DNA of 64,000 bases from Capniomyces stellatus (taxonomy: Eukaryota > Kickxellomycota > Harpellomycetes > Harpellales > Legeriomycetaceae), in contig LUVW01000029.1 in assembly GCA_001661515.1 (NCBI GenBank), positions 115,100-179,099 of the forward strand, read 5' to 3'. The notes beneath the pieces were generated by a model. It searched no databases, had not been told where the DNA came from, and worked only from the letters and a program-made list of their open reading frames with translations. The position numbers were made by a program, and so were the translations under genes. Every line of letters begins with the position of its first letter. Position 1 is the first letter of the stretch. Shown here in pieces: positions 20,242-30,072 of the stretch.

Positions 20242-22679
20242 TTAAAGTGAATCAGTGAAATCGGTCTTGCACGCCAACAACAGCTCCTTGGTATAATCAT
20301 CAACCAACCCAAACAAGTCACCGTCACTGGTGCCAACCGACCCAAACATCCCACAATAACTATAAACAAACTCCAAAGCGTTAGACTGTACATCCGCAAT
20401 GCTTGACTTTTTAAACACAAGTTGTTTGTTCAAATGCTCAACAACAAACTCATCATTCAAACATAACATCGCCATAACCATATCAACCTTATACAACATC
20501 AACTCGCTCTCACTTGACTGATGCAGCTCAACTAGCCGGTCAAGCCGCTGCTTACACTTGTAAACCACCTTTTCGTACACTTCCTTATTCTCTTCTCTCA
20601 ACTTTCTTGATGCCACAAATTTTGATAACAAAACTAACCGCTGTTTTGTGTTTGGCCTTGTTGCCCTAAACATGCTTGATAACAATGACACACAACTTCC
20701 CACCATTCCCTCATACATCTCCTCCCTCTCCAATTTTCCCCTACTCCCCCCCTTTGTCCTTATCACGCTTTTACTTGCCATCATCAATTTCATCACTATT
20801 TCTACTCCCCCGTGCTCTATAAACACCTCTACAATCTCCCTACTAACCTCGTTTCCCCCCTTGTACTCCATCTCCATCCCGTAATCCAATATCCTTAACG
20901 CCCTAATCACACTCTCCACCTGCTCCACATTCTCCCCTCCCCCCTCCTTAATCGCCTTCCAATTGCTCTTTATTATCAATACCATCAGCTCCACTCCTTC
21001 ATTCACAACAAACTCCCTCTTCCCAATCCTCTCTTTGCTCTTGTCCATTATCATTATCCCACTAATACAATCCCCCAAGTTGTTCTTATACTCTGCCTCC
21101 AACTCCCTCCCACTCTTCCCTTCCCCCTCCCCCTCCCCCNNNNNNNNNNNNNNNNNNNNNNNNNNNNCCCCCCCCCCCCCCCCCTTCCCCTTCCCCTTCC
21201 CCCTGCTTTTTCGGTACCGACTGCTCTCCACCAACAACACCTCCATTCCCGAGTTCCTACCCACTATCTCCCCAATCAGTCCCTTACCCGCCTTTGTTAT
21301 TATCATCGATAGTATCTCGCTTCCATACAATTTGTTTGAATCCCGCCCCTCAAAATCATCCCCCCCAACCCTCTTCTTCTTTATCCTATCCATTATCCAT
21401 CCCACCACTTTTGTCTCCATTATCACCTCCTCAAACTCTTTAAACTCCTCATCCTCCTTCCCCTCTCCCCCCAAATTTCCTCCCGCTTCCCCAATAGAAA
21501 CCTCCTTCAACTCACATATATTCTCTATTATATTCAGAATGTTATACACTCCCAATCGATCGTTTTCTCCCACTATTCCTTCTGCACTCTCATCCAATCG
21601 CCCCAAAAACGACCCCAGTATCTTGAAAAACTCGTATCCCTTCAATTCCACCACCAATTCCCTTGCCACCCTCTTCTCTCCCTCAACCCTCAACGCCCTT
21701 TTCCTTTCCCTATCTCCCTCCTCCTCCTCTTCCTCATCGCTACTCGACTCCTCATCACTCAAATCTTCCCCCCCCTCTTCCTCAACCCCAATCCACTCGC
21801 AAACCACCTGAACCACATCCAAACATATATCGTTGTTTTCATGCCCCATCAACCCCACCATTTTCTCAAGCAACCCCCTCTCCTTTATCTCCCTCATCCT
21901 CCCTTCCCCCTTAACATCTATTGTCATCAGCTTCATTATACTCCCATCAAGCTCTGCCTCCGACTCTATGTACTTTAATGGCTCTTCGCTATACTGCAAC
22001 CTTTGCTTTGTGTTTTTCGCTATCGCTTTTTCCAACTGTATAATCGTCCTTTTCACCAACTTTTCCGAGTATTCCGCTTCCTCCTCAATCTCCTACATTT
22101 TTTTTTAAAAAAAAAAAAAAACACACACACACACATTATACTCTCTCCTTGTTATCCTCTCTGCTCCTTTTATTTTACTTTTAAACATTCTCTCCCCCCA
22201 ATTATTTATTAATTAATTACCTCTTCCACTTGCTCAACCCAATCCAAAACCTTCTTCTCTTGCCCGCTCAACCCATCGCTAAAAAACCGCCCCCCATCTT
22301 CAACTTCCTCCTCCTCACCTTCTTCTTCAATCTCCCCCTCTACCCTCTCCCTCCCAGGCTTTGCTTTCTTACCACCATTCCCTCCTTCAAAGTCAGATCC
22401 AACCCGTTTATTTCCTCCTACACCGTTTTCGCTCTTTATTTCCTTTTCTGCCTCTTCAAGAACCTCTTCAACCCTCAAATCTCCCATCATATAATTCGGC
22501 CCCCGATTCAACTGCCCTTTGCTAATCTTTCCTTGCCTATCCCCCAACTTTTGGGCCTATATTTTTATATTCTTTGATTGTTACTCCATTTTCCGCTTAA
22601 TCGCTTCTTTGATTGAGCCAACTTTTCGCATTAATATATATATTTTTTTACTTGCCTTGAAAATATCGTCTATATCCAT
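20242..22679 (-). CDS. CTNNBL1: Beta-catenin-like protein 1 (spliceosome-associated ARM-repeat protein)
   Basis: ARM-repeat protein of the Prp19/CDC5L spliceosome network. Three exons in reading order: 22679-22656 (MDIDDIFK), 22556-22221, 22092-20242. Phase 0 at each join; about 736 residues counting the N gap. Family hallmarks: YSEEPLKYIESEAELDGSI, GLMGHENNDICLDVVQVV, LGRLDESAEGIVGENDRLGVYNILNIIENI, SNKLYGSEILSMII, and the C-terminal VDMVMAMLCLND. Lineage-specific insertions are an acidic stretch after CEWIGVEE and a Gly/Lys-rich loop that contains the assembly gap. Longer than human CTNNBL1 (563). Intron 1 has a GC donor. Confidence 0.93.
21140..21167. other. Assembly gap (28 N) in a C/G-run
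   Basis: N's flanked by C-runs on the plus strand (G-runs in the CTNNBL1 sense strand, coding KGKGKGGGGG and GEGEGEGKS). The true length of this Gly-rich loop is unknown. Confidence 0.98.
22557..22655 (-). other. GC-AG intron (CTNNBL1 intron 1)
   Basis: Minus strand TTCAAG|GCAAGT ... AAATATAG. Joins the 24-nt first exon MDIDDIFK to AQKLGDRQGK in phase 0. Retained sequence would stop at codon 34. Confidence 0.7.
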
Positions 22680-23401
22680 CCTTTACTACCCTCTATTTAT
22701 ACTATCTTTTATTTTATCCTGTCCCTTTATCCTTTGCTTTGGTCTGATGCTACTACTAAAAGTTTGGATCACCCTTTTCTTTGCGTATATTAATCAAGAA
22801 ACTTACTTGAAATGTTTAAACTCGAATTTGATTTTCTCAATTTCCTTTATTCAATCTCCAATTCCACTAAATTTTGTTATTTTATTTTTATTTTCCTACA
22901 TTGGTGAACCAAAAGTGGGGACATTTTTTCCCCCTCCCCACTTTATTCTTTTTTTCGCGATTTGTCAAAGTCACGGTTGGGATCAACCAGAAATCAATTT
23001 CAATTGCTGGAAATTTAACACACCATTTTATTTTTGCTTTACACAGTTCCAAATATAATACATGTACCATTGTTAATATTGCAACACCATAAGTTCACCG
23101 ATACATACTTTACCAAGAGTATACGGTTATATCTAAACCAAATCCAGCAGTCTGCCATACTTTCGTGCCTTACAAACAGTCAATATCAATAATAACAATA
23201 AAAGTTCAAATGCTCATTTTATTTTTCAATAAAGATAATAAAAAAAAATACACGGTATTATCAACTATACATAACGAACCATAACTAAAACGATGGCAGG
23301 GATAATTGGATCAGGAAAGGGTGTGGAAGAACCAGAAACGTAAACAAATAAACAATGGCCAAAACCCAGTATAAAACAAGCAATTATATCAAACTCTGAG
23401 G
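22680..23401. other. Intergenic region
   Basis: Spacer between the CTNNBL1 start and the UNC93-like stop; T-rich, no gene seen. Plus-strand ORFs at 22519-23092 are AT-rich hydrophobic shadows. Confidence 0.5.
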
Positions 23402-24784
23402 TTATAAGTTATAAATAGACTTTGACGAGTCGTCTCTATTATGGCTGTACTCGATACACAAGCTGTTTGTCGACTTTGAGGACATTGAAAGGTCGTCTAA
23501 AACATTGGTGTTTTTGATTGTAGAACATAGATACAGAGTTGTTGGGATAGATGATATTAACAGAACCCAGTTTATGATAAACTGGTTGGTTCCACTGACG
23601 CCGTGCGCATCCAACGCCCAAGCAGTAGCAGATCCAATCGACTGGACGCTTTTAATAAATCCAATGTACCTGGACAGAACAGAGCCGTCGTTGCTAGTGC
23701 ATCCAATAAGCCAGTAAACGAGGGTTTGGAAAACTGCATCCATGAGTCCAAAAAGAGAGTACAGGATACATGGCCAAATGTAGTCTCGGCCAGTAGACTT
23801 GTAGTTGTACGGCACAAAGTTCTTATCGATTCGAAGGCGGGCAAACTTTTTGTGCTGAAAATACGCCAACAGCCAGATCAGGGTAAACAAAAGGTAGACC
23901 GTTAATGTTGCAATGTACGCACGTTTTTTTCTCGGAAGCTTGATATCAAGCAAGCGAGATATCAGAAACGATCCCAAAATCGACAACAAAAAGTAAAACA
24001 CATTGTTGAACCCACGCGAATTTGTATCAAAGTTTCTTAGATTGTACTTGTTAAACTCGTACGCACAGTAAAAGTTGGAAAACAATGCCATCAACACCAT
24101 CAACAACATCTTTGCGTTTCCAAACAGTCTTATCGTCTCTTGAATCTCCTTGAACGTTTTATTGCTCTTTCCGTTAATCACGTGTGAACCATCCGACCTA
24201 ACCACTTTTCTCGTTGGTGCCAGGAACAACGCAAGAACCGACCCAAACACTTGTACTATTATAAACGCTACATACCCGATACTCGGCAGCGGCTTATTAC
24301 CCAGCCCCAAAAATATCGGTATGGAGCTTCCTATCGCACCCCCAAGACTGAATATTGTCCAGAATATAAATATAAACGTCCCCTTTTCTTTCTCAACCGG
24401 ATAAGATGTCATAATAGTCCCCTGTCCAGTCCACAATATTGCCGAAAAAATTCCCAACAGCCCCCCAGAAACAACAGTAAACACAGGGTTCTGCGTCCTG
24501 TTATAGTACACATACGACGATGTATACATTGTATACATCATTCCACTAAAAAACAAAGGAACCCTGATCCCCAGCACGTTTATGATTCCCCCTGAAAAAA
24601 ATCCAAATATGCTAAATGTTATGTTCATTGCTGAATTTGCCTGCGATGTTGCTTTTGCGTCCTTTTGCCCACCTCCGCCCATCGAATTTAACGCATTGAA
24701 TATCCCTGGAACACAGAAACATATCACCCCCAAAAGGACTATTTGGAACTTGGACTTGTAATACACTTGTTTTAACATTGCCAC
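23402..24784 (-). CDS. UNC93-like MFS membrane protein (fungal DUF895 type)
   Basis: 460 residues, single exon. Polytopic protein with roughly 11-12 hydrophobic segments and the MFS-like UNC93 layout. The N-terminus YYKSKFQIVLLGVICFCVPGIFNALNSMGGGG matches the fungal family signature. Later landmarks are LLGIFSAILWTGQGTIMTSYPVEKEKGTFI, FGSVLALFLAP, and DYIWPCILYSLFGLMDAVFQTLVYWLIG. The ~35-residue cytosolic tail is Ser-rich. Substrate is unknown for the fungal family; ion-channel regulation or transport have been proposed for animal relatives. Confidence 0.88.
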   Translation of the reverse strand: MAMLKQVYYKSKFQIVLLGVICFCVPGIFNALNSMGGGGQKDAKATSQANSAMNITFSIFGFFSGGIINVLGIRVPLFFSGMMYTMYTSSYVYYNRTQNPVFTVVSGGLLGIFSAILWTGQGTIMTSYPVEKEKGTFIFIFWTIFSLGGAIGSSIPIFLGLGNKPLPSIGYVAFIIVQVFGSVLALFLAPTRKVVRSDGSHVINGKSNKTFKEIQETIRLFGNAKMLLMVLMALFSNFYCAYEFNKYNLRNFDTNSRGFNNVFYFLLSILGSFLISRLLDIKLPRKKRAYIATLTVYLLFTLIWLLAYFQHKKFARLRIDKNFVPYNYKSTGRDYIWPCILYSLFGLMDAVFQTLVYWLIGCTSNDGSVLSRYIGFIKSVQSIGSATAWALDAHGVSGTNQFIINWVLLISSIPTTLYLCSTIKNTNVLDDLSMSSKSTNSLCIEYSHNRDDSSKSIYNL

Positions 24785-26857
24785 TATTTTTTTTTGGTAT
24801 GTATGCTTTTTGGTATCTATTGTCGTGCTTATATTTACGCCAGATCTGATCTTTGTTGTTTATTTAGCTTTTATTCACCACCTGGTTGATGTCATATTTC
24901 AAAGAAACTTATCCAGTGGACCTTTGTTCTTATTTATACCCACCACCTGACTTGGCCATACTCAGCTATTAACGCATTACATATGGCCCCAGCTTCGACA
25001 CCATATGAACTATCAAGCGTCTTTAAACCGAGACTTTACCCCTTCCCACCAAAAGCAAAAACAATACAAGTTTTACTTATTTGTCTACTTGAAAGCGTAC
25101 TGGACGGCAAAATAAGCCCTGAATTGTCACCAGTTTTACTTGCTATCATCATATATGATTTAGTGGTGTCCCAATTTCACCACATGAAACTTCACCTTGT
25201 CTATTTGGAAATCCTTTAAAGAACAAACTTTTCTTTATTATTTTCTTTCCTTTCTTTTGTTTTCTTCTTTTCAGAAGCAATTGCACTACCCATTTTCGAG
25301 AATTTAAAAAGTAATAATATACAGGTATATTGGCCTGGTTCATATACAAACATCACGAATCATATCCATTTGCGCTAAAAAAGTAAAAGTAAAAAAGTAT
25401 AAACATCTTCAAACCTGATGTATTTTTAATACCAATTTCAGGACATATTATTATTCAAGTCCAAATTCACCATCCGACCAGCCAATCTAAAAAGCTTGTG
25501 AATATTTATTTGTATTAGATTGCTACTATTGTTGTCCGCTTTCTAGACCCAAAGTTGAAAGACGAAATTTTGCCATTGATCAATCCTATTCACTAATGAT
25601 TCTGCTTGAACATCACGCAAACCAAGTTTCATAGTTTACCATTGTAGTAGTATTGGTGCTGCTCAAACCTGTGTTATAGCGAATAGCTGTACCTTATCTA
25701 CTCGCATTTACTTTTGTAATCATACAAAATGAAAACATAAGAAAAGGTGAGTAGAAAAAATGAAGAAAAAAACCTGCTTTGTTTATGCACAGCAAGTTGG
25801 TAGTGCTCTAAAATACATCGAAGGTTCCTCTCTTGTGATATCAGAGTTAAAGTGGTTTATATTAAAAAAAAATAGGACTTGGTTATAGCTTGGATAATTT
25901 GGGTTTAGCTATTCCAATCTGTATTAAACACCTTTCACTTTTCCAAGAAAAATAATTAGGGAGAGTGATTTTAGAATAATTTGGTCACTTGAATGTTGAT
26001 CCATGTATCCGAAATTAAAAAAAAAATAATAGTCAAACCTGCCCACTTTACCACCCCCTCCTCCCCACCCATTTTCACACACTAAGACACTGCATCATAA
26101 CCTGTTTATAAATTTAACCAGTTTTTCTCTAATGCAAGGTATTTAATCAGGTTTTGACTTTGCTCAATTGTTCCTTCTCTTTATCTTTTCCAATTAAAAC
26201 CGTGCTCTTAGCGCACACTCTGCAAAGAGCTATCAATTAATCTGCGAGTTTGCTCTTGAATTTGCACATACCAACTGGTCAAGCCAAACACACTGAAACA
26301 CAATACCAATGCAATCACTTCATTCTACAAACCTTTGGCCATAAACTGTTAGCTCTTGCACTATTTGGCTATATTACCCAAAGACAACCAAATCGACAAA
26401 CAACCCTGTTTTATTATATTCATAGACGGTGTTGATGCTTATTGGTAGGCACTATGCACACATCCTGGACTTTGATTAGCCGCTTTGCTTTTTGACTTTA
26501 GTCAACCAAGTATCAGCCCCAACGCTTTATTTTTAATCGGTAGTGCTCAATCCCAGCCCCGATACCAATTGCCAAAACGAAATTTTGGCTTTGACCAGCT
26601 CCTTTAATAGCCTGCCAATAATATAATAGTAGGACCAAGAGCATAAATTAACTTTTAGTAACATATTTATAACTAGAGCCATGGTATTATTCAAAATATA
26701 GCCAGTTGGGTAGCATATCCAAAATTAAAAATTAAAAAGGCTTTATACGACGCTTAGTGGTGTAATAACATAGCAACATACAGATGGTTATGTGATTCTG
26801 TTTTATTCATTGTACTGTAATATATTATATAGATTTTGTTTTTATTTTACGCCCTCA
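24785..26857. other. Intergenic region with one weak ORF
   Basis: 2 kb. A plus-strand ORF at 24983-25219 (78 codons, MAPASTPYELSSVFKPRLYP...) has better codon balance than its surroundings and a hydrophobic core, so it may be an isolated exon or gene remnant; no partner exon was found. The rest is AT-rich without recognisable features. Confidence 0.4.
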
Positions 26858-28193
26858 TCAAACTTTATTAAAGCTAAACTCCATGTCCATGATGCTAACC
26901 TCCTCCCCCGCCTACGTTTATTTGTTTATTAATAGCGGTTAGCATTGTTCAGCGCGATGTTTTTTAAAATGTAGTGTTATCTATATATATATATATATAA
27001 AGAAGGAAGAGATCGTTTACCTTTTCGTCATAGTCGGCCCATTCTTTATCTGTCAGATCAATGTCGCTAAATTTGGTAGAAGACTCGGCCCCTACAGCAA
27101 TCCAGTCCTCCTATACACCACATATTTAAACATTAGGCTTTTTTTTTTTGAGTGTTGTTTATTTTTTTGCAAGAGCTTTAGTATACCCCTGCGTCAATCC
27201 TATCTGCAAAATCAAGGCATTCGTGGTATCTTACCCGAGGATCAAATTCAACAGGCTCAAGTCCACGGCAGTCCAGAACAAGAATCTCCGAAAATTGTCT
27301 GTTTTTCTCAATCGTATACGCCTTAGGGTTTTCTTTGATAGCTATAAACGCCGCGTTTGAAAGTAATGAGGATGGTGAAATGTATTTTATGTTGGAGCTT
27401 ATACTAACACACTAAGCTTGTTTGTAAATTCTAATTAACACAGATCATTTTTAGCGTGTTGGGTTTGATTGTAGCACGTTTAGATGGTTTACACTTACAT
27501 GCAGAGCTTTCGCGCTTACAGAATTTGCATTTGCTCACATAATTCGAAGTACCTCTGCTGCCATGTATCGCTACTTCGTCCTATTAGTTTATTTATTTTT
27601 GTAAAACGGATATCGCGACCTCAATGGAAAAGAGTAAATACAAAAATAAAGCAAATGCCAAGAATTTGGATATCCCAAAGAGCTGATACAATATAGAAAT
27701 GTTTATTATTTTGAACGAAAAAGAGTCAATTACTAAAAACAACACTACCAGTTTATATTTAGAGTGTTTAATCCAAATACCTGAACGCATAATGTCACAA
27801 AGTTTTCGGTGACTTCCTGGCAACTGGTGCATTTCATCTGTATTTTATAGTATTAAAATGGTATACTTTTCCCAGTTATTATGTCAACATTGGTATGTAT
27901 TTTAGCACGTTGATGTTTCTTGTTTAACTTTTAACAATACTTCTGGACCATCACTTGCCTTGAAATGCCAAAGATACGTGTCATCCTTGGGCTTCAAATC
28001 CGTTACGTTTACCAATTCGGCCTTTATCTTCAACGAAATAAGCTATTTTCAAGAGAATAAATGCACAGACTTTTACATTGCGTTTCGGATTCAGATCTCG
28101 ATATTTTTTTTTGTAACAAGCCTTATCCGCTTTGGTGAATATTAAGAAGGCGGTGTATACTAAAGTCGCTCATTTAAACGTACTTACCACCAT
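26858..28193 (-). CDS. CZIB: CXXC zinc-binding protein CZIB (UPF0587/DUF866)
   Basis: Seven exons in reading order: 28193-28188, 28042-27959, 27837-27781, 27580-27499, 27341-27235, 27110-27021, 26911-26858. Phases agree throughout and give 159 residues (human CZIB 160). The two zinc-binding pairs are MKCTSCQE and KCKFCKRE; other hallmarks are EILVLDCRGLEPVEFDP and FSDIDLTDKEWADYDEK. The first coding exon is only six bases, ATGGTG. Intron 2 has a GC donor (TTCAAG|GCAAGT). CZIB proteins are small conserved eukaryotic zinc proteins with a poorly defined role. No exon is visible to standard ORF calling because every coding piece is short. Confidence 0.92.
27838..27958 (-). other. GC-AG intron (CZIB intron 2)
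   Basis: Minus strand TTTCAAG|GCAAGT ... AATACAG, phase 0. Joins TYLWHFK to MKCTSCQ exactly as in the conserved protein, so the boundary is well fixed. Confidence 0.85.
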
Positions 28194-28791
28194 ACTGATT
28201 AAATATACAATGTCCAACTAATATAAAACCAAAGTAGATTTACTTTAAAAAGATTTAACACTCAATCCTTTGTGTTGAGTTTAGAGATCAGTTTTTTGAA
28301 CAAGCTTGAATCGCCTGTTCTAAATTTATTAGGCTTAAATTTCAATAAAAATAAATAAATCTATCTAGTCTATTTCGATAATGTACAATCCAATTACGAT
28401 TTATAACTTTGAAAAAGCTTTTCCTGAAGTAGCAAAAGAAAAGTGTACAAATCGTACCAGGTTTCAACAGTAGAAAGCAAGCAAATTGTATCAGGTTTGT
28501 TATACAAATCGCAGCTTTATCTAGTCAATAAGAATTGCTTATAGATGAATAACCACGGTTTTCTGTAGTATATCACTTGGTTGTGTTTGAAACAAATTAC
28601 ACACACAAAACAAAACAAAACAGATCAAAATCTTAGTATTGATCATCAAGCTGTTGAGGAGGACTAGTTCATAGTTGTACATTGATTATTTTTTGTCAAG
28701 CATGTTGCAGTGCTGAATAATATGATATTTGGATATCAGGGCTACGATTTAAAATACCTTGTTTTAATGGCGAGTTTCGGTAAGACTCGGA

Positions 28792-28910
28792 TCATTTTGG
28801 TCTTGAGGTTTTGTTTATCGGAACTGTTATGTGTTTGAAACCGTGCGCTGCGTTGCCATAGTTGTCCAATGGGACTAACGCGGCCTTATTTGTTGTCTGG
28901 TATATGTTTA
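28792..28910 (-). CDS. Orphan 3'-terminal coding exon (unresolved gene)
   Basis: After a good acceptor (TTCTTACAG) the minus strand reads NIYQTTNKAALVPLDNYG and continues to a stop at 28792 (...TVPINKTSRPK), with balanced codon use unlike the flanks. It needs an upstream exon ending in phase 1; short open pieces lie at about 29300-29510 on the same strand, but I could not link them. Family not recognised. Confidence 0.4.
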
Positions 28911-29052
28911 CTGTAAGAAAAGTTTATATGTATTATGTAGTTTATAGGATCATGATATTAAATAGCAAGGTTTGGATACTGCCATACAACTTTAGCAACT
29001 TTGTGCTTGCCGTAATGTTTAGTTTATTATGAGTTAGTTGATGGTAGATCGG

Positions 29053-29159
29053 CTAGCTGCCCTTGGAAAATCCTAAATCTTTCTCTTGTCCAAATCCAGT
29101 CGATGAAGGTTTAAAATTGGAGCGTTCCAAATACTTTTCAAAAGTAAATAAACCAAGCA
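29053..29159 (-). CDS. Candidate short membrane-protein ORF or terminal exon
   Basis: The minus strand reads a hydrophobic stretch and then EKYLERSNFKPSSTGFGQEK...SKGS followed by a stop at 29053. Upstream, an ATG (MIEIGL) is separated from it by a run of nine A's (plus strand 29168-29176) that puts the two in different frames. Either the exon begins after an acceptor near 29160, or the homopolymer length is off by one and this is a ~46-residue single-pass membrane protein. Confidence 0.35.
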
Positions 29160-30072
29160 CTCCAAGCAAAAAAAAAGGCCAATTTCAATCATTTTTTTTT
29201 GAGGGATCACACGGCGAATTGAAATTGGCATTTGTGATTTAATTATGTTTGATCTAAGCGAACTAAAATATTTGTTAATTTCTTGCGTTAAAATAAATAA
29301 ACACTTGCTATTTAGTGGTGTATAATGGGGTTTGGGTGCTTGATTACAATGGATATACCGAATGCAGGGCTAAGACCTGTAGAGTAAAATATGAAAATAG
29401 TGTTTAAATGTCATACTGATTGTACGGATAGAAGTATGATGTTTCGTCAACTTAGTAGTTGGACTGAGCTGTTGAGTTTACTAGCTATTTACTAGCAAGC
29501 ACAATAAACAAAAAAGATTAGACTTTAAATTGGTATTTTGTTCAGGACAAATAAACAAACCAATTATTACCCGCGCAAATATTTATTGCTAAAATTTCCA
29601 ACCAGAAAAGTTGTACTTTTGCCCATTAGATGGCCTTTATTCGTTGCTTGATAAGTTTCAGCAACAAAAATGATGTTTTTTTTTTAAATTTTTGTTTATT
29701 TTTTGCGAAAAAAAACTCGGGTAATAGTAGAAATGAATTAACCAGGCAATGTCCATAAACAAAACAGTTTAGCGAAATAGTTGGAAAAAAAATCCTTAAA
29801 CCTATACTGATTTCAAAAAAGTTTCTCAACAGAAATGGGATAAAGCGAAAAACAGAGAGGCCTTTAGTGACAGTTCTTTGTATAAAATAGACGCAACCCA
29901 ATTTTATGAAGCACCAAATATAAAAAAGAAGTCAAATCAAAGGTAATTGAGTAGAGGAGAAAAGGTACTGAGAAAGAGTAAAAGTAATACAGGAGCGGAT
30001 TCAATCTTTGTACACATAGCAAGAGACTATTTATAAAAAAAAACATAAGGGAAAGGAATACTACGGTATAAA
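29160..30072. other. Intergenic region upstream of CorA
   Basis: AT-rich with A-runs. Short open pieces on the minus strand at 29300-29510 may belong to the unresolved gene ending at 28792. Purine-rich immediately before 30073. Confidence 0.4.

Noticed and set aside
20963..22577. Plus-strand Pro/Ser-rich ORFs opposite CTNNBL1
   Set aside because: Antisense shadows; the minus strand has conserved CTNNBL1 motifs and clean splice joins.
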